From NCBI GenBank assembly GCA_900016875.1, contig FCNR01000040.1:21357-85356 (forward strand): a stretch of DNA of 64,000 nt, given 5' to 3'. The notes beneath the pieces were generated by a model that was given only the letters and a program-made list of their open reading frames with translations, searched no databases and had not been told where the DNA came from. The position numbers and the translations under genes are program-made. This document shows positions 17,304 to 25,285 of this stretch, one piece after another. Position 1 is the first letter of the stretch, and the number at the start of each line of letters is the position of its first letter. Origin of the DNA: Eubacteriaceae bacterium CHKCI004 (lineage in GTDB: Bacteria > Bacillota > Clostridia > Lachnospirales > Lachnospiraceae).

Positions 17304-18332
17304 TCACTGTTTTTCTGTCTCCTGCGCCGGAACTGATTTCCCTTCTCCTCCCGATGCGAATGTCAGCCGGAAAACGGTTCCTTCTCCCTTCTCGCTGCGA
17401 ACTGTCAGGTCTGCCCGCATCTGAGCGGCAAGATTGCCGGCAATGGCAAGACCGAGACCGCTCCCTCTTCCCTTTGTGTAGGCTCTGGCAAAGATCTTTT
17501 CCTGTTCTTCCGGAGCGATTCCTTCTCCATGATCCTCCACTTCCACATAAACTTTTCCGTCCTGCCGGCAGAGGCGGAAGGCGAGGTACTGTCCTTCTTC
17601 TCCGTATTTTATGGCATTATCCAGCAGGTTTTTCAAAATCCGCTCCACAGCTCCTGCATCCGTCAGCACAGGGCAGGGCTCCTCTGTCATCCGAATATCC
17701 GCTTCAAAATGTTTTTTCTCCAGCAGATTATAATAATCAAGGAGTACTTCGTGGCAAATGCGGGAAAGATTGATTCGCTGTAAATGTAAAACCATATCTC
17801 CGGACTCCAGCTTGGACAAAGTGAAAAAGTCCTGCATGAGCACTGCAAGCTCGTCCGCTTTCTCAGAAATCTTTCCTGTCATCTCCCGGAGCCTTTCTTC
17901 TGAACTACTGCTTCTGACAGCAGGTTTGTCCTCGGTATCTCCTTTTGAAACATGTTTTCCCGAAATATGTTCTGCCATCTCCCTTTCCAGCATCTCGCTG
18001 TATCCTTTGAGAACGGTCAGCGGCGTCCTCAGGTCATGGGAAATGTTTGTGAGAACCTGTTCCATGGAGCGCCGGGTACGCTGGTACTCCATTTGCTGCC
18101 GGTAAAAAACATCCAGCATCCGATTCAGGTCAGCCGTCATGTTCCTTATACCCGGATGTGCGGACGGCACCAGAATATACCCGCCTTTCTCTCCTGCAGC
18201 AAGATCCCGCAGCCGTTCATCCAGATAAAGGATTTCCCGGTGCAATTCTTTATATTTATTTCTCTCCCAGACATACAAAGAAAAAAGGCAGAAGGATATA
18301 AACGCCCATCCTGCCATCATCCAGATATTCAT
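17304..18332 (-). CDS. Sensor histidine kinase
   Basis: This 342-residue kinase has one N-terminal membrane segment (about residues 4-22) and almost no extracellular part, so it probably senses within the membrane or through a partner transporter. The phospho-acceptor box (SHDLRTPLTVLKGYSEML), N box (LLDNAIKYGEEG), G1 (EDHGEGI) and G2 (GSGLGLAIA) are intact. It follows its response regulator directly, with the two frames abutting. The broken ABC remnant lies just downstream, suggesting an ancestral peptide-antibiotic detoxification module. Confidence 0.9.
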   Translation of the reverse strand: MNIWMMAGWAFISFCLFSLYVWERNKYKELHREILYLDERLRDLAAGEKGGYILVPSAHPGIRNMTADLNRMLDVFYRQQMEYQRTRRSMEQVLTNISHDLRTPLTVLKGYSEMLEREMAEHISGKHVSKGDTEDKPAVRSSSSEERLREMTGKISEKADELAVLMQDFFTLSKLESGDMVLHLQRINLSRICHEVLLDYYNLLEKKHFEADIRMTEEPCPVLTDAGAVERILKNLLDNAIKYGEEGQYLAFRLCRQDGKVYVEVEDHGEGIAPEEQEKIFARAYTKGRGSGLGLAIAGNLAAQMRADLTVRSEKGEGTVFRLTFASGGEGKSVPAQETEKQ

Positions 18333-19040
18333 TTATTCTTCCTCCATTTTATAGCCGATACCCCACAGAGTTTTAATATATACAATCTCGGGATTTGCCG
18401 GATTCTTAAGCTTTGCCCGCAGCCGATTCATATGGGAATTCAGTACATTTTCTTCCCCATAATACGGCTCCTTCCAAACCAGCTCATAAAGAGCTTCTTT
18501 TGAAAACGCCCGGCCCGGATTTGCGGCGAGAAGTGAGAGAATATCAAATTCTGTCCGGGTCAGCTGCAATGGCCGCCCGCTCTGGGTCACTGTGCGTTTC
18601 GAGATATTTATCTCCAGATCCTTATATGTGAGAATCCTGTCTTTTCTGACGGTGTTGTCATACTGCATCCTGCGGCGGATATTTGCTCGGATTCTCGCCG
18701 TAAGCTCAATCAGAGAAAAGGGCTTTACCACATAATCGTCCGCTCCCACATTCAGTCCCATCACTTTATCTGTATCCGTGTCTTTTGCCGTAATGATGAT
18801 AATGGGAAGACTGCTGCTTTCCCGGATGGCACGAATGACTTCCATGCCGCTCATATCCGGCAGCATCAGATCAACCAGAGCGAGAACGTAATCTCCGTCG
18901 GCAAAGGCCCGGAGGGCAGCTTCTCCTTTATGATATACGTCTACCTGAAAAGATTCTCCTCTCAGATAATCACGTACCATCCCGCAGATTCCCTGGTCGT
19001 CCTCCACAAGAATTATTTTCTGTTCTTCTATTTCCTGCAT
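18333..19040 (-). CDS. OmpR-family response regulator
   Basis: This 235-residue regulator has a receiver domain (VEDDQGI; phospho-acceptor Asp in ALVDLMLPDMSG; VKPFSLIEL) and a winged-helix DNA-binding domain (LTRTEFDILSLLAANPGRAFSKE ... YIKTLWGIGYKME). AAGGAG precedes the ATG. Two perfect 16-base direct repeats lie 28-59 bases upstream, the spacing and layout typical of binding sites for this family, so autoregulation is likely. Confidence 0.9.
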   Translation of the reverse strand: MQEIEEQKIILVEDDQGICGMVRDYLRGESFQVDVYHKGEAALRAFADGDYVLALVDLMLPDMSGMEVIRAIRESSSLPIIIITAKDTDTDKVMGLNVGADDYVVKPFSLIELTARIRANIRRRMQYDNTVRKDRILTYKDLEINISKRTVTQSGRPLQLTRTEFDILSLLAANPGRAFSKEALYELVWKEPYYGEENVLNSHMNRLRAKLKNPANPEIVYIKTLWGIGYKMEEE

Positions 19041-19067
19041 TGTCTCGCTTCTCCTTATATATTCTCT

Positions 19068-19099
19068 CCATATATATGATAAACCATATATATGATAAA
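19068..19099. repeat. Two tandem 16-base repeats upstream of response regulator
   Basis: CCATATATATGATAAA occurs twice head to tail with no gap. OmpR/PhoB-type regulators bind direct repeats of 10-11 bases or pairs of them; a 16-base unit is longer. It may combine the -10 region with an operator for the adjacent regulator. Confidence 0.7.
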
Positions 19100-19179
19100 A
19101 CAGAACCTTTTACAGACTGTTTTCGCTGTTCTTTCTGCGATAAAACATGCTATTTCACAGGCTGCCGGCGCTTCCAATG

Positions 19180-20040
19180 CTATCTCCCTTTATGGAGATA
19201 AATCATAAACTCTGCGCCTTCCCCCGGCTTCGACTTCACCTTGACGTAGCCGTCCTCTTTTTTGAGGATCTCCCGGGTGAGATACAGGCCGATTCCCACG
19301 CCTTCTTCCTGGCTGACTTCCTCCGCCCGGTAGAGCCGGCCGAAAATCTTCGAGATTTCTTCCTCCCGGATTCCGATGCCCTCATCTTTGATGCTCACCG
19401 CCAGATACATCTCATACTCAGTGACAGAAATGGTGACCGTGCTTCCCGCCGGGGAATATTTCACCGCGTTGTCCAGTACATTTCCTACGGCCTCTTTGGT
19501 CCATTTAAAATCAAAAGAGGCGCAGGCTTCTCCCTCGTAGGTATTATGAATGGTGATACGTTTTTGCTCCGCTTTGGCGACAGCCTCGTCGATCACTTCT
19601 GACAGCAGAGGGAGAATCAGCTGTTTTTCAGTGCGAACCTCCACGATATTACTCTCCAGCCGGGACATTTTTGTGAGAGACTGGATGAGAAATTCCAGCT
19701 TCTCGGTCTGTCGCGTGAGTTCTTTTAACATCCCAAGCGCTTCCTCCTGCCGTGTCATTCCCGTCTCCGTCAGGAGCAGTTCTTCCAGCAGCGACACATA
19801 TAGCCGGATGTTGGTCATGGGCGTCTTGGTCTGATGGGAAATGTCTGAAACAAGACTTTTTACATTTTCTTTTTCCCGGGTCAGAGCATCTCTGGACAGA
19901 GACGATGCGGTGAGGAAACGCTTCCATTTCGTTTCCAGCCGGGAAAGCTTTGTCTCGTCATAATCGCTCTCGCGAAAATCGCCGGTCAGCGCCGCGTCAA
20001 GCATCCGGTCCAGCCGGTTGATCGTTCTGTTTTCAAACAT
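19180..20040 (-). CDS. Soluble sensor histidine kinase
   Basis: This is a 286-residue kinase from the ATG at 20040, which has GGAGG seven bases upstream. No membrane segment is visible, so this is a cytoplasmic sensor. The acceptor box reads SDISHQTKTPMTNIRLYVSLL, the SHQTKTP variant common in Firmicutes. The N box (VLDNAVKYSPAG), G1 (IKDEGIGI) and G2 (EGVGIGLYLTREI) are present. It forms an operon with the response regulator upstream. Confidence 0.9.
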   Translation of the reverse strand: MFENRTINRLDRMLDAALTGDFRESDYDETKLSRLETKWKRFLTASSLSRDALTREKENVKSLVSDISHQTKTPMTNIRLYVSLLEELLLTETGMTRQEEALGMLKELTRQTEKLEFLIQSLTKMSRLESNIVEVRTEKQLILPLLSEVIDEAVAKAEQKRITIHNTYEGEACASFDFKWTKEAVGNVLDNAVKYSPAGSTVTISVTEYEMYLAVSIKDEGIGIREEEISKIFGRLYRAEEVSQEEGVGIGLYLTREILKKEDGYVKVKSKPGEGAEFMIYLHKGR

Positions 20041-20078
20041 GCGTAATCCTCCTGTCATCGGAATCAGTCCGGCGGTTC

Positions 20079-20855
20079 CTATTCTTCCCGCGTTCCGGCC
20101 TTACCGTCATTTTCCGACTCTTTCTTCTTTTTCTTCCATATATAGCCCTGTCCGTAAACGGTCTGGATATAGGATGCACCATCCTTTTTATTCTCCAGTT
20201 TCCTGCGCAGACGATTAATCGTCACCGACAGGGCATTCTCATCCACATACTCCCCGCCGTCGCTCCACAGGCGGTCCACCAGCACATTGCGGGTCAGAAT
20301 CCTTCCGGCATTCTCCACCAGAAGTCTCAGAAGCTTCTGTTCATTGACACTGAGGGAAACAGCGCGTTCGTCCCGGAAAAATTCCAGCCGGTCAAAGTCA
20401 AACCGAAAAGTGTCTTCCTCATACACGGCGCTATCCGCCGCCTGTCTCTGCCGGATTCCCTGCTCATGTCCTCCGTCCTGCTGCGCGCCATTACGGGCCG
20501 CGATACGTTTCATAAAAAGCTGAATCCTTGCCCTGAGGACAGCCAGACTGAAGGGCTTTGTCATATAGTCGTCGGCTCCCAGCGTCAGTCCCATCACCTC
20601 ATCCGTCTCCATATCGTTGGCCGTCAGAATAAGAACAAGGACGTCCGAGCGCTCCTTCACCCACTGCAGATAGTCGTAGCCACTGCCGTCAGGCAGATTA
20701 ATATCAAGAATCACGATATCCGGCACATTTGCTCCGAAGTCTTCCTTCGCCTGCCGGACACTGCTGCTCTGGATAAATGTAATGCCATCTTCCCGAAGGG
20801 CCAGACGGATACCATCGCTCAGCGCTCTGTCATCCTCCACAATCTGAATCCGCAT
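20079..20855 (-). CDS. OmpR-family response regulator
   Basis: This 258-residue regulator starts at the ATG at 20855, preceded by AGGAGGAG; the frame remains open upstream but that part is not protein-like. The receiver (VEDDRALSDGI; Asp in IVILDINLPDGSG; MTKPFSLAVL) is joined by a long Gln/Ala/Arg-rich linker to a winged helix (LSVNEQKLLRLLVENAGRIL ... VYGQGYIWKKKK). It is the partner of the downstream soluble kinase and divergent from the DUF368 gene. Confidence 0.9.
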   Translation of the reverse strand: MRIQIVEDDRALSDGIRLALREDGITFIQSSSVRQAKEDFGANVPDIVILDINLPDGSGYDYLQWVKERSDVLVLILTANDMETDEVMGLTLGADDYMTKPFSLAVLRARIQLFMKRIAARNGAQQDGGHEQGIRQRQAADSAVYEEDTFRFDFDRLEFFRDERAVSLSVNEQKLLRLLVENAGRILTRNVLVDRLWSDGGEYVDENALSVTINRLRRKLENKKDGASYIQTVYGQGYIWKKKKKESENDGKAGTREE

Positions 20856-20962
20856 GTTGTCTCCTCCTGTTCTGTCTGCATATCTCCCGTCTACTATAAC
20901 ACATCCTCTGCATTTTCTGCAAAAAATGCAAAAAATGTTTCCCGCGAATCGAATAATCGCGC

Positions 20963-20991
20963 TTGCCTTGTCGCCGGGGGTGTGATATATT
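20963..20991 (+). promoter_or_regulatory. Candidate promoter of the DUF368 gene
   Basis: TTGCCT and TATATT are spaced 17 bases apart, about 117 bases before the start codon. A CGCGA/TCGCG inverted repeat overlaps the upstream edge and could bind the divergently encoded regulator. Confidence 0.45.
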
Positions 20992-21107
20992 GTATCGTAT
21001 TGTAATATAGTAGTAAATGTACGGCACTGCGCCGCATTTGCTCTCCAAATCACAGTGTGCTTCCTGCTTCACTGTGTAAAATTATGCTATGAGAAAGGAC
21101 AGATTTT

Positions 21108-21950
21108 ATGAAAAACAAGAATAACGGTGTGCTGCATCTGATTCTTCGTCTCCTTCAGGGAATGCTGATCGGTGTGGGCGCTGTGCTGCCCGGTATCTCC
21201 GGCGGCGTTCTCTGTGTTGTTTTTGGTATTTATAAGCCGGTCATGGAGCTTCTGGGAAGCCCGTTCAAACGGTTCAAAACCCACGTTCCAAAGCTGCTTC
21301 CGGTCATCGTGGGCGGCGCCATCGGCTTTCTCGGCGTGGCAAAGATTCTGGCATTTTTCCTGGAAAAATATCCGGAACCGTCCGTCTGCCTGTTTATCGG
21401 ACTTATTACCGGTATGCTGCCATCCTTATTCCGGGAGGCAGGCGAGCAGGGACGGCCAAAAGGCTGCTGGATCGCACTGGTCGTTGCTTTCGCCATCATT
21501 CTGGCGTTGCTGATTTCCCTGAACCTGTTTTCCGTGACGATCACACCAAACTTCGGATGGTACATTTTCTGCGGATTCTGCCTGGCGCTGAGCGTGATCG
21601 CTCCGGGTATGAGCTTCTCCACACTGCTGATGCCCCTTGGCCTGTACACGCCGTTCGTTGACGGCATCGGCAATCTGGAGATGGGAATTATCGTTCCGGC
21701 CGGCATCGGCGCTGTGGTAACGGTCATCTGCCTGGCAAGAGCTGTGGACGCGCTGTTTGATCATTATTATCCATATGCGTTCCACGCCATCATCGGTATC
21801 GTCATCGCCGCTACCATCATGATCATTCCGGTTGACAGCTTTACCGTTTCCGTCGGCTCCGCCGTCACAAATATCATCTGCATTGTGGTCGGCATCGTGG
21901 CTGCGCTGGCACTGGACGCCTTTAATTCAAAGATTCCGGTGGAGGACTAA
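21108..21950 (+). CDS. DUF368 membrane protein (PopT/undecaprenyl-phosphate flippase family)
   Basis: This is a polytopic membrane protein of 280 residues with eight or more hydrophobic segments. It carries the duplicated DUF368 motifs (GVGAVLPGISGGVLCVVFGIY near the start and LALSVIAPGMSFSTLLMPLGLY in the middle), which mark an inverted-repeat fold. DUF368 proteins have been shown in other bacteria to return undecaprenyl phosphate across the membrane for cell-wall synthesis. GAAAGGA precedes the ATG. Position next to two envelope-type two-component systems fits a role in wall precursor recycling; that link is inferred. Confidence 0.85.
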   Translation: MKNKNNGVLHLILRLLQGMLIGVGAVLPGISGGVLCVVFGIYKPVMELLGSPFKRFKTHVPKLLPVIVGGAIGFLGVAKILAFFLEKYPEPSVCLFIGLITGMLPSLFREAGEQGRPKGCWIALVVAFAIILALLISLNLFSVTITPNFGWYIFCGFCLALSVIAPGMSFSTLLMPLGLYTPFVDGIGNLEMGIIVPAGIGAVVTVICLARAVDALFDHYYPYAFHAIIGIVIAATIMIIPVDSFTVSVGSAVTNIICIVVGIVAALALDAFNSKIPVED

Positions 21951-22069
21951 TCCTGCCGGGTGTATCTAATCCTACCGGATGTATTAAGCCTGGCAGATAA
22001 ATGAAGACTGACAGGCAGCCCTCATTACAAAATAATGGGCAATAAAAAGACATAATCAAGAGCATAATA

Positions 22070-22157
22070 AAAAGAGTGAATGTTTCCGTGCATCAAAGAA
22101 AATTGACTCCCAAAGGAGTTCTCTGCTTCTTTGAATGCATATAGACATTCACTCTTT
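22070..22157. terminator. Long three-part hairpin between DUF368 and HAD genes
   Basis: Three nested arms pair: AAAAGAGTGAATGT with ACATTCACTCTTTT, TGCATCAAAGAA with TTCTTTGAATGCA, and ACTCC with GGAGT around CAAA. The outer arm begins in As and ends in Ts, so it can terminate transcription from both sides (the genes converge here). At nearly 90 bases it is much longer than the other terminators in the window. Confidence 0.7.
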
Positions 22158-22241
22158 TTTATAAATGAACTTTGCAGTTAAGCTTTAGGGTTTCCCGGCT
22201 ATTTCTTAACTATTCATCTTTATTCGACAGACCGGCTTCTG

Positions 22242-22910
22242 TTATACCTGCCCTTCTCTCAGCCGCTCCCGCAGATATTCTTTTACTTCGATCAAAGACG
22301 GCAGAATACAGCAGGCAAGCTCACGCATCTCCTCATCCGGCTGTTTGATATCTGGCACCATGATGCAGGAAAGCCCGGCCCTCGTGGCAGAACGGACGCC
22401 GTTAAAGGAATCTTCCACGGCGTAAGCGTTTTCCGGCTCCACATCCAGCTGTCCGCAGGCTTTCAGATAGATCTCCGGGTCCGGCTTGCTTTTTGTGATG
22501 GTATCGCCGCAGACCATCACGTCAAAAAACGGCAGCAGCCCTGCCTCCCTGATCTCGTCATGGACGATGGCCTCCCTGGAAGAGGTGGCGAGGGCAATCT
22601 TAATCCCCTGCTCCTTCAGGAACGACAGAAGCTCCTCCACGCCTGCTTTCTTCTGAAGCTTGCCGCCGCTGGCCCGCTCACGGAACAGGCGAATCACTTC
22701 TTTTTCATAAGCATCGTACGGGAAATCCTGTCCGTACACATCAAGAAATATCCCTTTGGTCTCCGCATCATTGACGCCCAGACAAAGATAATTGGTATGT
22801 TCCACATCCGGAATCCCGTCTTTCTTTGTGACATCCACCCAGCACTGTGTTAACAGAGTCTCGGAGTCAAAAATGACGCCGTCCATGTCAAAAACAACTG
22901 CCTGAATCAT
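22242..22910 (-). CDS. HAD-superfamily hydrolase, beta-phosphoglucomutase-like
   Basis: This 222-residue protein has HAD motif I (FDMDGVIFDSE), motif II (ALATSSRE), the lysine motif (SKPDPEIYLKA) and motif IV (YAVEDSFNGVRSA), with a helical cap between motifs I and II. The set is typical of sugar-phosphate phosphatases and beta-phosphoglucomutases. No carbohydrate gene is adjacent, so the substrate is unknown; it stands as a single gene. Confidence 0.85.
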   Translation of the reverse strand: MIQAVVFDMDGVIFDSETLLTQCWVDVTKKDGIPDVEHTNYLCLGVNDAETKGIFLDVYGQDFPYDAYEKEVIRLFRERASGGKLQKKAGVEELLSFLKEQGIKIALATSSREAIVHDEIREAGLLPFFDVMVCGDTITKSKPDPEIYLKACGQLDVEPENAYAVEDSFNGVRSATRAGLSCIMVPDIKQPDEEMRELACCILPSLIEVKEYLRERLREGQV

Positions 22911-23102
22911 AGTATCCTCCCTGAAATAAATGTATCGTGATCACACTGCTCTCTTTTCGCCGCGCCGGATCTTCCGGCCGCCCAAAAATCGCAGTGTTTG
23001 CGCCTATCATATCGTGTTTTGGGGGAAAATACAAGACCCACGCTACAATCCTCTCTTTCTCCTGACAAAAGGCAGTCTTTTGATGAAACGCACATTTTTT
23101 TC

Positions 23103-23131
23103 TTGACATTTCTTTAAAATACTTTTATATT
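23103..23131 (+). promoter_or_regulatory. Promoter of the thiazole operon
   Basis: TTGACA (perfect -35) and TATATT are spaced 17 bases apart. The expected transcript start lies about 12 bases before the riboswitch aptamer. Confidence 0.8.
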
Positions 23132-23149
23132 AGAAAACGTAAATAAATA

Positions 23150-23232
23150 TGGGGAGCTTGTAAACAGGCTGAGAGGAAGTTGTGAATTTCGACCCGGGAA
23201 CCTGATTTGGATAATGCCAACGTAGGAATAAG
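23150..23232 (+). promoter_or_regulatory. TPP riboswitch (THI element)
   Basis: The conserved blocks of the thiamin pyrophosphate aptamer occur in order: GGGGAGCTTGT, then AGGCTGAGAGGAA, GACCCGGGAACCTGAT, TGGATAATGCCAACGTAGGAA. It is followed ten bases later by an intrinsic terminator and then by the thiS-thiF-thiG-thiH operon, so binding of TPP should stop transcription before those genes. Confidence 0.95.
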
Positions 23233-23242
23233 ATGACAATTG

Positions 23243-23275
23243 CGGGAGATGGCAGATGCCACCTCCCGATTTTTG
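23243..23275 (+). terminator. Riboswitch-controlled terminator
   Basis: CGGGAG-A-TGGCA pairs with TGCCA-C-CTCCCG around a two-base loop, followed by ATTTTTG. It lies immediately after the TPP aptamer and is the likely expression platform. Confidence 0.85.
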
Positions 23276-23340
23276 CTTATTATCAGGATATTTACACAAT
23301 AACATAAGGTAGAACATGTGATTGAACGGAGACAATTTCT

Positions 23341-23393
23341 GGTTCATGAAGGGGTGCACCACCGCGGGTGTATTCTTTCGTGAACCTTTTTTT
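23341..23393 (+). terminator. Second strong terminator before thiS
   Basis: A 20-pair stem (positions 23341-23360 with 23367-23386, counting G-U pairs) closes a six-base loop ACCGCG and is followed by seven Ts. It lies between the TPP terminator and thiS, so thi transcription must pass two terminators unless an internal promoter or antiterminator exists. The loop region GGGTGCACCACCGCGGGT looks like the T-box core but has an insertion. Confidence 0.8.
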
Positions 23394-23517
23394 ATAGGAT
23401 TTTTACTACAATTCCTAAAGAAAGCTACGGCGCAGGTGCATACGTTATTCTACTGATTTTTTGTTTGAACCAACCCCTTCGGATCCAATCGCACTACCTC
23501 AGAAAGGAGGATTCTTT

Positions 23518-23715
23518 ATGATACGGGTCAACGGACAGGAAGAAGTCTGGGAAGAAAACCTGACCATTCAGGACTACATTTCCCGCCACGGCTACCGAAC
23601 AAACCGTATTGCCGTGGAAAAGAACGGGAACATCGTGCCAAAACGGGAATACGCGGATACCGTGATCGCAGACGGCGACCAGATTGAAGTCGTAAGTTTT
23701 GTGGGAGGAGGATGA
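23518..23715 (+). CDS. thiS: Sulfur carrier protein ThiS
   Basis: This 65-residue ubiquitin-like protein carries sulfur for thiazole ring formation. The start at 23518 follows GAAAGGAGG. The C-terminus ends VVSFVGGG, giving the diglycine that ThiF adenylates and converts to thiocarboxylate. It is the first gene of the operon, six bases ahead of thiF. TPP control through the upstream riboswitch. Confidence 0.95.
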   Translation: MIRVNGQEEVWEENLTIQDYISRHGYRTNRIAVEKNGNIVPKREYADTVIADGDQIEVVSFVGGG

Positions 23716-23721
23716 TAGCAA

Positions 23722-24441
23722 ATGGCTGAGTATTTTGACAAATATGAACGAGAAATGACGATTTCAGGGCGGCATCCGGGCAGTCCGGCGCCGATTCCCA
23801 CCCGGGAAGAGCTTCATCAGGCTCTGGTCTGCCGCCATACCGGGGCGGTGCAGCGCCATCTTTCAAAGGCGTGGGTTGCCATGGCGGGACTGGGCGGCCT
23901 TGGCTCCAATATTGCCATCTTCCTTGCCCGCATCGGCGTGGGGCATCTGCATCTCATTGACTTTGACCGGGTGGATATCACAAACCTGAACCGGCAGCAA
24001 TATTTTATTCATCAGATAGGCATGGTAAAGACCGAGGCTCTGACGGACATCCTTCTGGCCATCAATCCTTACCTGACCATCCGGAAGGATTGTGTCCGGG
24101 TCACAAGGGAAAATGTGCCGGAGTTGTTCCGGGATGACACCTATATTTGCGAGGCCTTTGACGTGCCGGAGAATAAGGCAATGCTGGCTGAAGCGGTGCT
24201 GGAGCATTTCCCGGAAAAATATCTCATCGCCGCCAGCGGTATGGCGGGCTACGGAGACAGCAACTCAATCCGCACAAGAAAAATCTCCTCGCATTTCTAT
24301 CTTTGCGGAGATGAAACGGCGGAAGTCTCCGAGGGCCACAGTCTGATGGCACCCCGGGTGGCGCTCTGTGCGGCCCACCAGGCAAACCTGGTGGTGGAAC
24401 TGATCCTGAAACAGGCAGGAACCCGGGGACAGGGATCATGA
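23722..24441 (+). CDS. thiF: ThiS adenylyltransferase ThiF (short family)
   Basis: This 239-residue E1-like enzyme activates the C-terminus of ThiS with ATP. The nucleotide loop [21 protein letters not shown] and the [16 protein letters not shown] block, which contains the catalytic Arg and Asn/Gln residues, are clear. It is shorter than E. coli ThiF and I see no CxxC zinc pairs, as in the clostridial type. Its end overlaps nothing; a 56-base gap with the thiG ribosome site follows. Confidence 0.92.
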   Translation: MAEYFDKYEREMTISGRHPGSPAPIPTREELHQALVCRHTGAVQRHLSKAWVAMAGLGGLGSNIAIFLARIGVGHLHLIDFDRVDITNLNRQQYFIHQIGMVKTEALTDILLAINPYLTIRKDCVRVTRENVPELFRDDTYICEAFDVPENKAMLAEAVLEHFPEKYLIAASGMAGYGDSNSIRTRKISSHFYLCGDETAEVSEGHSLMAPRVALCAAHQANLVVELILKQAGTRGQGS

Positions 24442-24497
24442 CACCATCTCCACTCCGCCGGAAAACCATAAAAAACACTAAAAGAAAGGACGAAACA

Positions 24498-25268
24498 ATG
24501 ACAAAGGATACATGGAAATTAGGGAACCACGAATTTACATCCAGATTTATTCTGGGCTCCGGCAAATATTCCCTGGAGCTCATCAAAGCGGCTGTGGAGG
24601 AGGCTGGGGCGCAGATTGTGACCATGGCTCTGCGCCGGGCCAACGAGGGCGGCCTCGCCAACATTCTTGACTACATTCCGGAAGATGTCACTCTTCTTCC
24701 AAACACCTCCGGCGCCAGAAATGCCGATGAGGCCGTCCGCATCGCCCGGCTTGCCAGAGAGGTCTGCGGCAGTGATTTCATCAAAATCGAGATCATGCGG
24801 GATACCAAATATCTCCTGCCGGATAATTACGAGACAGTTAAGGCAACGGAAATTCTCGCAAAAGAGGGTTTCATCGTCATGCCTTATATGTACCCGGACT
24901 TAAATATGGCCAGGGATATGACCGAGGCCGGTGCCGCCTGCATCATGCCGCTGGGCGCGCCAATCGGTTCCAACAAAGGGCTGTGCACAAAGGAATTCAT
25001 CCAGATTCTCATTGATGAAATTGATCTGCCGATTATTGTGGACGCAGGTATCGGCCGTCCGTCCCAGGCCTGCGAGGCCATGGAAATGGGTGCCGCGGCG
25101 GTCATGGCAAACACTGCCATCGCCACCGCCGGTGATGTGAAACAGATGGCCGGTGCCATGAAAAAAGCCGTGGAGGCCGGCAGAGCCGCTTACCTTGCCG
25201 GTATGGGAAATGTACGGGCCAAAGGAGCCAGCGCTTCCTCCCCCCTCACCGGCTATCTGAGAGATTAA
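24498..25268 (+). CDS. thiG: Thiazole synthase ThiG
   Basis: This 256-residue TIM-barrel enzyme joins deoxyxylulose 5-phosphate, ThiS thiocarboxylate and dehydroglycine into thiazole phosphate. The start at 24498 ([13 protein letters not shown]) follows AAAGGA. The Schiff-base Lys lies in FIKIEIM, and the barrel segments [26 protein letters not shown] and [13 protein letters not shown] are typical. Next gene is thiH, whose product supplies dehydroglycine. Confidence 0.95.
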   Translation: MTKDTWKLGNHEFTSRFILGSGKYSLELIKAAVEEAGAQIVTMALRRANEGGLANILDYIPEDVTLLPNTSGARNADEAVRIARLAREVCGSDFIKIEIMRDTKYLLPDNYETVKATEILAKEGFIVMPYMYPDLNMARDMTEAGAACIMPLGAPIGSNKGLCTKEFIQILIDEIDLPIIVDAGIGRPSQACEAMEMGAAAVMANTAIATAGDVKQMAGAMKKAVEAGRAAYLAGMGNVRAKGASASSPLTGYLRD

Positions 25269-25285
25269 CAGCGAGGAGGATAAGA

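Noticed and set aside
20856..21053. N-terminal extension of the second response regulator
   Set aside because: The open frame covers the intergenic promoter region; the ATG at 20855 has a strong ribosome site and begins the receiver domain.
23341..23393. True T-box riboswitch
   Set aside because: No room or sequence for the T-box stem I and specifier loop, and the core has an insertion; kept only as a resemblance.
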